Source: a virus. Taken from it: a stretch of DNA of 50,425 bases. Below the pieces are notes generated by a model. It saw only the letters and a list, made by a program, of their open reading frames with translations, was not told where the DNA came from and did not search any database. This document shows, piece by piece, positions 1 to 8,632 of this stretch; the first letter of the stretch is position 1, and each line of letters begins with the position of its first letter. Location: positions 1 to 50,425 of the IMG/VR virus record IMGVR_UViG_3300023170_000043, one strand, 5' to 3'. Made by a program: the position numbers and the translations under genes.

Positions 1-504
1 GCTTCATTCCTTGGAGCAATTGAAGGAATTGTTCAACCTACAAGACTTCCATATTCTGTGACTGCAACAAGAACTGATGCAATGAATTCCACAGGAAGTT
101 TGTATCATCTTCTTACAGTTAAAAATAGAGTCATTTATCAAGACAAAATTAATACTAGAGATTTAATTCCACAAAGACTTACTGGTTCTGTAAATACTGT
201 TGGGGACCCAGCAGTTATATACTTATATTATAATGCCCAGTTTACTAATGCATTAAGATGGACAAGTCAAACTAATTTTAACGCATCTTTATATTCTACA
301 CAGGATAGCACTGGACTATTCATTTTACCAGCACAAAGCAATCCACCGATTGCAGCATTTCATGTATCAAATGGTGATACAATTGATGTTAACTTAGTGG
401 ATATTGGTATTGATATTCCTCCAGGAGGTTATATAACTGCCGTTATTAGTTCATCAAGCAATATGACTCAAGCAAGTGCAACATTCATTTATGTAGAAGA
501 TTAA
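1..504 (+). CDS. Virion-type beta-rich protein, 5' truncated
   Basis: The frame is open from base 1, so the gene begins upstream and only the last 167 residues are visible; the GTG at 58 is internal rather than the start. The visible part is rich in Ser, Thr, Asn and hydrophobic residues without long charged stretches, as in beta-sandwich virion proteins. It ends 13 bases before gene 17. T4 has the small terminase gene (16) at this place, but nothing here resembles the helical gp16, so this is an extra gene or a divergent neighbour. I do not recognise the family. A structural role is inferred only from composition and position. Confidence 0.65.
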   Translation, partial: ASFLGAIEGIVQPTRLPYSVTATRTDAMNSTGSLYHLLTVKNRVIYQDKINTRDLIPQRLTGSVNTVGDPAVIYLYYNAQFTNALRWTSQTNFNASLYSTQDSTGLFILPAQSNPPIAAFHVSNGDTIDVNLVDIGIDIPPGGYITAVISSSSNMTQASATFIYVED

Positions 505-517
505 AAGGAGTTTCGTT

Positions 518-2167
518 ATGAGTGATCAGGTATATCTTGGCAATCCCAATTTAAAAAAAGCAAACGTACCAGTTCAATTTACACAGGAACAAGTACTTGA
601 GTTTATCAAGTGCAAACAGGACCCTGTGTATTTTGCACGTAACTATATCAAAATTGTTTCTCTTGATTATGGTGAAGTGCCTTTTGACATGTATGGATTC
701 CAAGAGAAATTGATTAGGAACTTCCACGAAAATAGATTCAACATTTGTAGAATGCCTCGTCAGACAGGTAAATCTACAACTTGTGTTTCCTACCTCTTGC
801 ATTATGCAGTGTTTAATGATAATGTAAATATTGCGATCCTTGCAAACAAAGCGTCCACGGCACAGGATCTTCTTGGAAGGTTACAGTTTGCATACGAGAA
901 ACTGCCAAAGTGGATGCAACAAGGTATTGTATCTTGGAACAAACGATCTTTAGAACTGGAAAATGGATCAAAGATTATCGCCGCGTCTACTTCTGCATCT
1001 GCTGTCCGTGGTGGCTCCTATAATGTCATCTTTCTGGACGAGTTCGCATTCATCCCGAATCACATTGCTGATGACTTCTTTGCCTCTGTTTATCCTACTA
1101 TCTCGTCAGGTAAGTCTACAAAAGTCCTGATCGTTTCTACTCCCAAGGGCATGAATCACTTCTACCGCATGTGGCATGATGCGGAGAGAGGAAAGAATGA
1201 ATATATTCCAACTGATGTTCACTGGTCTGAAGTCCCAGGTAGGGATGCGAAATGGAAAGAACAAACCATTGCTAACACTTCGGAACAACAGTTCAAGGTT
1301 GAGTTTGAGTGTGAATTTCTTGGATCTGTTGATACTCTGATTTCTGCACCAAAACTCAGAACCTTGGTATATGATGATCCAATTAAGAGAAATGCAGGAT
1401 TGGATATTTACAAAGAGCCTATCAAAGATCACAATTATGTGGTTACGGTAGACGTTGCTCGTGGTGTTGAAAAAGACTACTCTGCATTTGCAGTATTTGA
1501 CACTACACAATTCCCATATGAATTAGTAGCAAAATATAAAAACAACACCATAAAACCAATGTTGTTTCCAAACATCATAAAAGATGTTTCCGTATCATAT
1601 AACAGAGCATATGTTTTAGTGGAAGTTAATGATATTGGAGATCAAGTTGGACAAATTCTTCACATGGATTTGGAATATGAAAATCTATTGATGTGTTCGA
1701 TGAGAGGAAGAGCCGGACAGATCGTAGGTCAAGGATTCTCTGGAAAAAAATCTCAAATGGGTGTAAAGATGTCCAAAACTGTCAAAAAGACAGGATGTAT
1801 GAACCTCAAAACCTTGATTGAAGATGATAAATTATTAATTAAAGACTATGATATTATTAGTGAATTAACTACTTTTATATCAAAGAGTGGGTCATTTGAA
1901 GCAGAAGATGGATGTAATGATGACTTAGCAATGTGTCTGGTCATATTCTCTTGGTTAGTCATGCAAGAGTATTTTAAGGAAATGACTGATCAAGATGTTC
2001 GTAAAAGAATTTATGAAGATCAAAGAGATCAAATTGAAGCGGATATGGCTCCATTTGGATTCATATCGGATGGACTGGAAGGTAATGAAAGTTTTGTAGA
2101 TGCTGAAGGTGATAGATGGTTTACAGATGAATATGGCGATATGTCATATATGTGGGATTACAAATAA
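518..2167 (+). CDS. gp17: Terminase large subunit gp17 (packaging ATPase-nuclease)
   Basis: Motor that pumps DNA into the prohead and cuts the concatemer. Length 549 aa (T4 gp17 is 610). The N-terminal ATPase has a Walker A of the terminase type, RQTGKST, near residues 81-87, and Walker B FLDEF near 172-176 with the catalytic Glu. The C-terminal RNase H-like nuclease shows Asp in VDVARG (D312), Glu/Asp in EVNDIGD (about 369-375) and Asp pair GCNDD (468-469). A good ribosome site (AAGGAG) precedes ATG 518. It sits directly upstream of the sheath gene as in T4. Confidence 0.97.
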   Translation: MSDQVYLGNPNLKKANVPVQFTQEQVLEFIKCKQDPVYFARNYIKIVSLDYGEVPFDMYGFQEKLIRNFHENRFNICRMPRQTGKSTTCVSYLLHYAVFNDNVNIAILANKASTAQDLLGRLQFAYEKLPKWMQQGIVSWNKRSLELENGSKIIAASTSASAVRGGSYNVIFLDEFAFIPNHIADDFFASVYPTISSGKSTKVLIVSTPKGMNHFYRMWHDAERGKNEYIPTDVHWSEVPGRDAKWKEQTIANTSEQQFKVEFECEFLGSVDTLISAPKLRTLVYDDPIKRNAGLDIYKEPIKDHNYVVTVDVARGVEKDYSAFAVFDTTQFPYELVAKYKNNTIKPMLFPNIIKDVSVSYNRAYVLVEVNDIGDQVGQILHMDLEYENLLMCSMRGRAGQIVGQGFSGKKSQMGVKMSKTVKKTGCMNLKTLIEDDKLLIKDYDIISELTTFISKSGSFEAEDGCNDDLAMCLVIFSWLVMQEYFKEMTDQDVRKRIYEDQRDQIEADMAPFGFISDGLEGNESFVDAEGDRWFTDEYGDMSYMWDYK

Positions 2168-2397
2168 TGGATATTGATGACCAATTTGAATTAGAACACT
2201 TATTCTTAACGGAAAGAAAATGTAGAGTATGTGGAGAAGTCAAGGATCTTATAGATGGATTTTACTTAACACGTAAGGGAAGATCAGATATAGCATCAGC
2301 ATATTCATACGAGTGTAAACGTTGTACTATAAAAAGAATAACTGTCAGTAGAATGACAAATAAATTATTTGGAAGGTGGGAATATCCTGACTGGTAG
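2167..2397 (+). CDS. Small four-Cys zinc-finger protein, endonuclease VII-like N-terminus
   Basis: 76 aa. The ATG at 2167 overlaps the gp17 stop by one base (TAATG), pointing to translational coupling; an in-frame ATG at 2152 inside gene 17 is less likely. CRVCGE near the start and CKRC about 30 residues later form a CxxC-CxxC zinc ribbon. The spacing and the stretch between resemble the zinc-binding N-terminus of phage endonuclease VII-like HNH proteins. The catalytic HNH part is absent, so it is more likely a small nucleic-acid-binding protein or a remnant than an active nuclease. Confidence 0.75.
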   Translation: MDIDDQFELEHLFLTERKCRVCGEVKDLIDGFYLTRKGRSDIASAYSYECKRCTIKRITVSRMTNKLFGRWEYPDW

Positions 2398-2438
2398 GTT
2401 GTTCATGGGCGGTTTCCCCACTGAAAAGAGTCAAAATT

Positions 2439-2445
2439 CTAAATA
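2439..2445 (+). promoter_or_regulatory. Putative late promoter (CTAAATA) for gp18
   Basis: CTAAATA followed by T, a variant of the T4 late element TATAAATA, lies 38 bases before the gene 18 start. It is the only promoter-like element in the 85-base gap. The same CTAAATA form recurs before gp20 and the 52-aa late ORF. Confidence 0.5.
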
Positions 2446-2482
2446 TTAGCAGTCATATGAATCTTCTTTAGAGGGAAAGTAC

Positions 2483-4891
2483 ATGTCGCTAAATTTAGTA
2501 TCACCAGGCATAAAAGTTAGGGAGATTGATCTTACTGTAGGCAGAATTGATGCAGTTAATGATCAAATCGGAGCCCTTGGCGGACCTTTCCTGAAAGGTC
2601 CAGTTGACCTTCCAGTTCTCATTGAGACGGAAAAGGATTTATTAAACACATTCGGAAAACCACTATCCGATAATAATCAATACGAATATTGGTTGACAGC
2701 ATCATCATATCTCTCCTATGGTGGAGTTATGAGAGTCGTTAGAACCGACTCAACCAATTTAAAAAATGCTAACTATCCAGTATCTTCACCCGTAGCTCTT
2801 AAGATTAAGAATCAAGAAGATTATTATAATAACTATTCAACCGATACAACTTGGATTTGGAGTGCAAGAAATCCAGGATCCTGGGGTAACGGGATGAAGG
2901 TTTGCACAATTGACGCTGCTGCAGACCAAAGAATTGCAATTGGAACATTTGGAATTTTAGCAGGATATGCTGTCACATGTTCAATATCAACTTCTTATGC
3001 ATCTGCAACTGGAGAAGTTCTTTCTTTCCAGGGATTCATAAAGGGTATTGTTCATCAAGTTAATGAAGGAAGTATCGATGTTAAAGTCGTAAGTCTTCAT
3101 GACACCTTAGCTGGAACTTCTACTGAAATTTCTTACCAATCTGGTGGATTAAATTCATTCCCAACAGGTGCTGGTGGTAACTATTATCAGGTCTTCAATA
3201 ATGTTGGTGTTGCGGATTCATTAGAGAAATTCAGAACCATAGGTAGTGTATCTGCTGGAAGTACTGAAGTAACTGCAGAAGAATCCAGACTTGCGGACAT
3301 TGTTGATAATAATCGTATCGTAGCCGGAGATCTTCTCCAAACTCTTAATGGAGCTGTTCAAGCAAAAGTTGTTGGTGTAGCTACAGACAAAATTACCCTA
3401 GAATCTAATTCATCAGTTACGATTGGATCAACAACACTTGTAGTCAGATATACCAGAAACGCTGGTGAAGGAACTCTTAATAATGGTGAAGGACTTCTAC
3501 TAAGTTCTACAAATACAGGTGTAGATTGGTATGAACAACAAACTCTAGGACTTACAAATTCTACAGTTTTCTGGAAATCTATTGCACCAAAACCTGGAAC
3601 AACATCATTCGGTGCAGAGAGAGGAGCTCAAGATGATGAACTTCACGTTGTTGTAGTAGATGATAAGGGAACTATAAGTGGAGTTACCGGAAACATTCTG
3701 GAAAAATTCGTTGGACTGAGTAAAGCGTCAGATGGTAAAATCTCACCATCCGAAAACATTTATTATAAGAACTATCTTGCAGCTTCTTCAGAATATATCT
3801 TCTCTGGAAGTTCTGATGCTGTAAGTGGTACTAGATTTACAACAATTGATGGATATATCCAAGAAAGTGGTGGTGGAATTGCTTGGGGTCAAGAATCTAG
3901 TGGAGTAAGTTTTGGTGCAGTTGGAAACAAAAATTATACTTTGTCTGATGGATTTGATTACTCCAGTGCAAGTGGGGGAATGTCAGTTACTCTATCGGAT
4001 GTTCTAGCTTCATATGAAATCTTCAGAAATCCAGCAGAATATGATATAAACTTCTTGATCTCTGGCCCAGATGGCGGAAGTAGTATTTTCGAAGCACAAG
4101 CAAAGGCTAACAGATTGATTGATATCGCTGAAGCAAGAAAAGATTGTGTTGCTACGATTTCACCAACAAGAACTTCTGTTGTCAACGTTTCTAACACTGA
4201 TACTCAAACATCAAATGTTGTAACTTTCTTCGATCCTATCGTTTCATCTTCCTATGGAGTATTTGATACTGGTTACAAGTACATGTTTGATAGATTTAAC
4301 AATGAGTTTAGATATATTCCACTAAATGGAGATATTGCTGGATTGATGGCAAGAACATCAATTAATAACTATCCTTGGTTCTCTCCTGCTGGTGCTTCAA
4401 GAGGTACAATCAATAATGCAATCAAACTTGCATTTAATCCTTCCCAAGCTCAAAGAGACATTCTTTATCCTAAGAGAATTAACCCTGTTGTATTCTCGCC
4501 TGGTGCTGGAATTATTCTCTTTGGTGACAAAACAGCTTTATCAACTGCTTCTGCATTCGATAGAATCAACGTTCGTCGTCTATTCTTAACTGTAGAAGAC
4601 ACTGTATCCAGAGCTGCAAAATCACAACTCTTCGAGTTCAATGATGTTATAACAAGAACCAATTTTGTAAACATTATTGAACCATATCTCCGTGATGTAA
4701 AGGCAAAGAGAGGAATCACCGATTTCTTAGTAGTTTGCGATGAATCAAATAATACTCCAGATGTGATTGACTCAAATCAATTTAGGGCTGATATTTTCAT
4801 CAAACCAAACAGATCAATTAACTTCATTGGTCTAACCTTTGTTGCTAATAGAACTGGTATTAGCTTTGAAGAGGTTGTTGGAACCGTTTAA
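2483..4891 (+). CDS. gp18: Tail sheath protein gp18
   Basis: Contractile tail sheath subunit, 802 aa, longer than T4 gp18 (659) but in the cyanophage range. The N-terminus (SPGIKVREIDLT) is typical of phage sheath proteins, which begin with an extended arm. The C-terminal third carries conserved sheath-like text such as WFSPAGASRG and YPKRINPVVFSPGAG (about residues 633-675) and a final domain that would form the inner sheath contacts with the tube. The middle, about 150-480, is Gly/Ser-rich and probably an exposed insertion. Start ATG 2483 is preceded by GAGGGAAAG. Confidence 0.95.
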   Translation: MSLNLVSPGIKVREIDLTVGRIDAVNDQIGALGGPFLKGPVDLPVLIETEKDLLNTFGKPLSDNNQYEYWLTASSYLSYGGVMRVVRTDSTNLKNANYPVSSPVALKIKNQEDYYNNYSTDTTWIWSARNPGSWGNGMKVCTIDAAADQRIAIGTFGILAGYAVTCSISTSYASATGEVLSFQGFIKGIVHQVNEGSIDVKVVSLHDTLAGTSTEISYQSGGLNSFPTGAGGNYYQVFNNVGVADSLEKFRTIGSVSAGSTEVTAEESRLADIVDNNRIVAGDLLQTLNGAVQAKVVGVATDKITLESNSSVTIGSTTLVVRYTRNAGEGTLNNGEGLLLSSTNTGVDWYEQQTLGLTNSTVFWKSIAPKPGTTSFGAERGAQDDELHVVVVDDKGTISGVTGNILEKFVGLSKASDGKISPSENIYYKNYLAASSEYIFSGSSDAVSGTRFTTIDGYIQESGGGIAWGQESSGVSFGAVGNKNYTLSDGFDYSSASGGMSVTLSDVLASYEIFRNPAEYDINFLISGPDGGSSIFEAQAKANRLIDIAEARKDCVATISPTRTSVVNVSNTDTQTSNVVTFFDPIVSSSYGVFDTGYKYMFDRFNNEFRYIPLNGDIAGLMARTSINNYPWFSPAGASRGTINNAIKLAFNPSQAQRDILYPKRINPVVFSPGAGIILFGDKTALSTASAFDRINVRRLFLTVEDTVSRAAKSQLFEFNDVITRTNFVNIIEPYLRDVKAKRGITDFLVVCDESNNTPDVIDSNQFRADIFIKPNRSINFIGLTFVANRTGISFEEVVGTV

Positions 4892-4894
4892 TTT

Positions 4895-4902
4895 TATAAA
4901 AG
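4895..4902 (+). promoter_or_regulatory. Weak late-promoter-like element before gp19
   Basis: TATAAAAG matches TATAAATA at 6 of 8 positions and lies 30 bases before the gene 19 start, the same spacing as the better matches in this window. It may instead be chance in an AT-rich gap. Confidence 0.3.
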
Positions 4903-4931
4903 AACATCAATCCCTATCGAGGTAACTACAA

Positions 4932-5354
4932 ATGGCATTTAGAAACACACCAAGCTTCAGTTCTAGAACTTTAGAAGATTTTAAATCAAGACTAATTGGT
5001 GGGGCCGCAAGGCCTAACCTGTTTGAGGTTGAATTAGCGTTTCCATCATTCTCAACCGATGAGACCACAAACGCTGGAAATGATCAGTCAAGAACTGTCA
5101 GTGAACTATCAAGATTTATGATTAAGACTGCAAATCTACCAGCATCTACTGTTGGTGTTATTGAAGTTCCTTTCAGAGGAAGAACTCTAAAGATTGCAGG
5201 TGATAGAACTTTCGATGTCTGGACAATCACCGTCATTAACGATGTTGATTTCTCAATCAGAACTGCTTTTGAAAAATGGATGAATGCGATCAATAAGCAT
5301 GATGATAACTCAGGACTAATTAATCCTGCTCAGTATCAGACTGATGCTATTTAA
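4932..5354 (+). CDS. gp19: Tail tube protein gp19, N-terminal part (frame broken)
   Basis: Tail tube subunit lining the channel inside the sheath. This frame encodes 140 aa and stops at TAA 5352-5354. The following bases, read one frame back, continue as the expected C-terminal part of a cyanophage gp19 to 5623. Joined, the product would be about 230 aa. The break falls at ATTTAAAA: one more T would give GCT ATT TTA AAA CAA and a continuous frame. Tail tube is essential, so a sequencing or assembly indel in the T run is most likely; a recoding event or true mutation are alternatives. Confidence 0.9.
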   Translation: MAFRNTPSFSSRTLEDFKSRLIGGAARPNLFEVELAFPSFSTDETTNAGNDQSRTVSELSRFMIKTANLPASTVGVIEVPFRGRTLKIAGDRTFDVWTITVINDVDFSIRTAFEKWMNAINKHDDNSGLINPAQYQTDAI

Positions 5355-5623
5355 AACAATATGGAAGATCTTCATTAGCATCAGCTGCATCTGGTCCAGC
5401 AAATCCAGTTCTAACAGGCCCTGGTGACCAAATCCCAGTTCTTAAGGCATATAGATTCTACGGAGTATTCCCAACTTCCGTAAGTGCTATTGATCTATCA
5501 TACGATTCTACAGATACTATCGAAGAATTTACAGTAGATCTTCAGGTACAATGGTGGGATGCTCTTGATGCAAATGGCGCAACTCAGTTAAATACTGATG
5601 CTGAAGTTTTAAACCCTAACTAA
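5345..5623 (+). pseudogene. gp19: gp19 C-terminal part, in the -1 frame
   Basis: This segment lies in the -1 frame relative to the annotated gp19 start. It encodes a Gly/Pro linker followed by LKAYRFYGVFPTSVSAIDLS and IEEFTVDLQVQWW, the conserved C-terminal sheet of T4-like tube proteins. No ATG or convincing GTG with a ribosome site exists in this frame, so it cannot be an independent gene. Its stop TAA (5621-5623) overlaps a CTAAATA late-promoter-like element for gene 20. Confidence 0.88.
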
Positions 5624-5626
5624 ATA
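5620..5626 (+). promoter_or_regulatory. Putative late promoter (CTAAATA) for gp20
   Basis: CTAAATA 28 bases before the portal gene start. It overlaps the stop codon of the gp19 C-terminal frame (5621-5623), the arrangement seen at several other late genes here. Confidence 0.5.
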
Positions 5627-5653
5627 ATAGAGATAGAGTTTAAAATTTGAAGA

Positions 5654-7369
5654 ATGCCTAAATTATTTGGGTTTAAAATCCAAGATTCGGAGGACGATAG
5701 ATCAAAAAAATCTATCGTCTCTCCTGTTCCGGAGAATCAAGAAGATTCTTCGGACTTCTTTGTGTCTAGTGGATTTTACGGACAATATGTTGACATAGAA
5801 GGTGTATACAAATCAGAATATTCTTTAATAAAAAGATATCGTGAAATGGCTATCCATCCGGAAGTTGATGGAGCAATAGAAGATATTATTAATGAAGCAA
5901 TTGTTTCTGATCAAAACGATTCTCCTGTACAGATAGACTTGCAGAACGTTCCTGCGTCAGATAAACTTAAAAAAATTATCAGAGATGAATTTAAGTATAT
6001 TAAGGAAATCTTAGACTTTGATAAAAGATGTCATGAGATTATGAGGAATTGGTATGTAGATGGAAGAGTATTTTACCATAAAGTCATTGACTTAGAGAAA
6101 CCTCAAGAGGGAATTAAAGAAGTTAGATATATCGATCCAACCAAAATAAAACTTATAAGAAAACTAAAAAAAGATCCTAAACAAGTTTTAAATCCATCTT
6201 TCTCTATCAGTGGAGAAGGAAAGGGACTTGCATCACTAACTACTCCAGAAGTAGAAGAGTATTATGAGTATAATCCAAATTCTAAAGGATCTTCCACTAG
6301 TACTGTTCCTACATTTAAAACTGGAGTGAGTGGTACTGCAAGAATTGCTAAAGATGCCATTACATATGTTCATTCTGGGTTGGTAGATAGAAATAAACAG
6401 GTAGTTCTTTCATATCTACACAAAGCAATTAAAGCACTTAATCAGTTGAGAATGATTGAGGACTCTCTTGTTATCTACAGACTTTCAAGAGCTCCAGAAA
6501 GAAGAATTTTCTATATTGATGTTGGTAATCTACCAAAGATCAAAGCGGAACAATATCTCCGTGATGTCATGACTCGTTATCGTAACAAGTTAGTTTACGA
6601 TGCAAATACTGGTGAGATTCGTGACGATAAAAAAATGATGGCGATGTTGGAAGATTTCTGGCTTCCTCGCCGTGAAGGTGGTAGAGGAACAGAAATCTCA
6701 ACACTTCCTGGCGGACAAAATCTTGGTGAACTTGCCGATATTGAATACTTCCAAAAGAAACTTTATAGAGCACTTGGAGTTCCAGAATCAAGAATTGGTG
6801 CTGGTGATGGTTTCAATCTTGGTCGTTCTTCTGAAATTTTACGAGACGAAATTAAATTTACTAAATTTGTAGGAAGAATGAGAAAGAGATTTTCTCATCT
6901 CTTCATGGATATGTTGAAGACTCAACTTATTCTAAAGAATGTCGTAACTCCAGAAGATTGGAAAGTTCTTTCAGATCACATTCAGTTCGACTTTGTTTAT
7001 GATAATCACTTTGCAGAACTTAAAGAAGCAGAACTAATCCAGAATAGACTTGGTGTTCTTGCTGCTGCAGAACCTTATGTTGGAAAATATTATTCAGTTG
7101 AGTATATAAGAAGAAACATACTCAAACAAACTGATGCGGATATTATTGAAATTGATGAACAGATTGCAAATGAAATTGAAATGGGTATTATTCCGGATCC
7201 TAATGCTCCTGTAGATGAAGAAGGAAATCCCATTCCACCAGAAGGTGAAGAGAATGTTGATACTATGGGAGAAGTTCCAATGGAACCAGAACTTCCAGCT
7301 TCTGAAGTAGAACTTCCTCCAACAGAAGAAGCACCAAAACTCAAGATGCCAAAGGGTGGCAGAATATAA
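5654..7369 (+). CDS. gp20: Portal protein gp20
   Basis: Dodecameric head vertex portal through which DNA is packaged, 571 aa (T4 gp20 is 524). Recognisable portal text includes RYREMAIHPEVDGAIEDIINEA near residues 61-82 and the region around PERRIFYIDVGNLPKIKAEQYL (about 281-302), where the portal clip and stem lie in T4. The C-terminal 60 residues are acidic and proline-rich (PPEGEE, ELPASEVELPPTEE), likely disordered. It precedes the prohead core genes exactly as in T4. Confidence 0.96.
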   Translation: MPKLFGFKIQDSEDDRSKKSIVSPVPENQEDSSDFFVSSGFYGQYVDIEGVYKSEYSLIKRYREMAIHPEVDGAIEDIINEAIVSDQNDSPVQIDLQNVPASDKLKKIIRDEFKYIKEILDFDKRCHEIMRNWYVDGRVFYHKVIDLEKPQEGIKEVRYIDPTKIKLIRKLKKDPKQVLNPSFSISGEGKGLASLTTPEVEEYYEYNPNSKGSSTSTVPTFKTGVSGTARIAKDAITYVHSGLVDRNKQVVLSYLHKAIKALNQLRMIEDSLVIYRLSRAPERRIFYIDVGNLPKIKAEQYLRDVMTRYRNKLVYDANTGEIRDDKKMMAMLEDFWLPRREGGRGTEISTLPGGQNLGELADIEYFQKKLYRALGVPESRIGAGDGFNLGRSSEILRDEIKFTKFVGRMRKRFSHLFMDMLKTQLILKNVVTPEDWKVLSDHIQFDFVYDNHFAELKEAELIQNRLGVLAAAEPYVGKYYSVEYIRRNILKQTDADIIEIDEQIANEIEMGIIPDPNAPVDEEGNPIPPEGEENVDTMGEVPMEPELPASEVELPPTEEAPKLKMPKGGRI

Positions 7370-7375
7370 TAAATA
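7368..7375 (+). promoter_or_regulatory. Late promoter element (AATAAATA) for gp67-like gene
   Basis: AATAAATA 33 bases upstream of the next start, 7 of 8 matches to the T4 late consensus. It overlaps the gp20 stop codon (7367-7369). Confidence 0.7.
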
Positions 7376-7407
7376 ACTTTTAAGTAAACCCCTGAATTTT
7401 AAAAACA

Positions 7408-7632
7408 ATGGATGACCTTATTGATATGATGGTTTCTAACGAATCTCCATCAGATATTAGTGACAAAATTAAAGAACTTTTGATGCAAAAGTCTGCTGAA
7501 AATATTGAAACTGTTAGACCAGTTGTAGCATCTGCTATGTTTGGTGGAGCTGAATTTAGTGACGGAGAAGAGGAAACTGGAGAAGATTCTGCAGAGGAAG
7601 AATCCGAAACATCTGAAGAAGATGAAGAATAA
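7408..7632 (+). CDS. gp67: Prohead core protein, gp67-like
   Basis: 74 aa. The N-terminal half is a short helical segment (DDLIDMM...KIKELLMQKSAE), and the last 25 residues are almost all Glu, Asp, Ser and Gly. This two-part design, the size and the position between portal and protease match T4 gp67, a minor internal prohead-core protein. No catalytic residues are expected. The assignment rests on architecture and synteny more than on sequence identity. Confidence 0.75.
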   Translation: MDDLIDMMVSNESPSDISDKIKELLMQKSAENIETVRPVVASAMFGGAEFSDGEEETGEDSAEEESETSEEDEE

Positions 7633-7638
7633 TAAATA
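7631..7638 (+). promoter_or_regulatory. Late promoter element (AATAAATA)
   Basis: AATAAATA 26 bases before the start at 7664, overlapping the stop codon of the gp67-like gene (7630-7632). Confidence 0.7.
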
Positions 7639-7663
7639 ACTATTATAGAACTTTATTATAAAA

Positions 7664-7933
7664 ATGCAAAGAACAAAAGTAATAGCTGATGAAGTTGCAA
7701 TGCCAACTTTGGCGGGAGCAGCTTCAAGTATTAACGAAGCTACTTGCGTCAGATTAGTAAACAATTCTGGTGCTTCCGCAACTGTCAGTATTTCTACAGT
7801 TGTTGGTGCTGCTACCACTGACACATTTACTATGCCAGATGCAACTGTAGAGTTTCTTCAAAAACTTCCAACAGATGTTATTTTTGCATCTTCTGCATCT
7901 GTAAGAGCAACTAAAGTAGGACTAGTAGGGTAA
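7664..7933 (+). CDS. Small beta-rich protein of the head module
   Basis: 89 aa, no Trp, rich in Ala, Val, Thr and Ser with alternating hydrophobic pattern (TCVRLVNNSGASATVSIS), suggesting one small beta sandwich. It has its own late-promoter-like element and lies between the core protein and the protease. T4 has gene 68 here, but gp68 is basic and helical, so this is not its obvious homologue. A minor head or decoration role is a guess from location and fold type. It ends four bases before gene 21. Confidence 0.7.
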   Translation: MQRTKVIADEVAMPTLAGAASSINEATCVRLVNNSGASATVSISTVVGAATTDTFTMPDATVEFLQKLPTDVIFASSASVRATKVGLVG

Positions 7934-7937
7934 ACCA

Positions 7938-8588
7938 ATGAAACTCATCACAGAAGAAATTTCAAACGTACAGATTATCACCGAAGGTAAAGGTACTAAT
8001 AAGAAGCTATACATTGAAGGTGTATTTCTTCAAGGTGAAATCAAGAACCGTAATGGAAGAATGTATCCTATTTCAACTCTTGCAAGAGAAGTTGATCGCT
8101 ATTGCGAAAACTTCGTAAACAAGGGACGTGCTCTTGGTGAGCTTGGCCATCCTGATGGTCCTACTGTAAACCTTGACCGTGTTTCACACAAAATTACTTC
8201 ACTTGTTCAAGAAGGTAATAACTTCAAAGGTAAAGCACAAATTCTAAATACCCCAATGGGTAAGATTGCATCCTCTCTTCTTGATGAAGGTGTGATGCTT
8301 GGCGTTTCTTCTCGTGGTGTTGGTTCACTAGTAACTACCAACGAAGGCCATAAAGTTGTCGGTGAAGATTTCATGTTAGCAACTGCTGCTGATATTGTCG
8401 CTGACCCCTCTGCGCCAGACGCTTTTGTTTCTGGAATCATGGAAGGAAAAGAGTGGGTTTGGGAAGGAGGAATTCTTCGTGAACAACTTGCTGAAAAAAC
8501 TTACAAGAAAATTAATACACTTGTAGACCAGAGAAGACTTGATGAACATAAGTTGAATTTATTCAATGAGTTTTTATCAAATCTTTAA
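7938..8588 (+). CDS. gp21: Prohead core protease gp21
   Basis: Serine protease of the herpes-assemblin-like fold that matures the prohead by cutting core and capsid proteins after (L/I)xE. 216 aa (T4: 212). The His is in LGHPDGPTVN (H71) and the Ser in LGVSSRGVG (S124/S125), the arrangement of the family. Start ATG 7938 follows AGTAGGGTAAACC. Its substrates are likely the neighbours gp22 and gp23 (see LGE-A in gp23) and possibly proteins of the later cluster at 40-47 kb. Confidence 0.95.
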   Translation: MKLITEEISNVQIITEGKGTNKKLYIEGVFLQGEIKNRNGRMYPISTLAREVDRYCENFVNKGRALGELGHPDGPTVNLDRVSHKITSLVQEGNNFKGKAQILNTPMGKIASSLLDEGVMLGVSSRGVGSLVTTNEGHKVVGEDFMLATAADIVADPSAPDAFVSGIMEGKEWVWEGGILREQLAEKTYKKINTLVDQRRLDEHKLNLFNEFLSNL

Positions 8589-8590
8589 TT

Positions 8591-8598
8591 TATAAATA
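8591..8598 (+). promoter_or_regulatory. Late promoter (TATAAATA) for gp22/gp23
   Basis: Exact T4 late consensus TATAAATA 35 bases before gene 22. No clear element occurs just before gene 23, so this one may serve both. Confidence 0.8.
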
Positions 8599-8632
8599 AA
8601 TACAGATTATAAAAGGTAATCGGAGAGTACAA

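Noticed and set aside
58-504. Start of the first gene at GTG 58
   Set aside because: The frame is open from base 1 with sequence of the same character, so this is an internal codon.
5350-5356. TTTAAAA as a programmed -1 slippery site in gp19
   Set aside because: The heptamer is not in the phase needed for simultaneous slippage from the upstream frame, and no clear downstream pseudoknot was seen; an indel explains it more simply.
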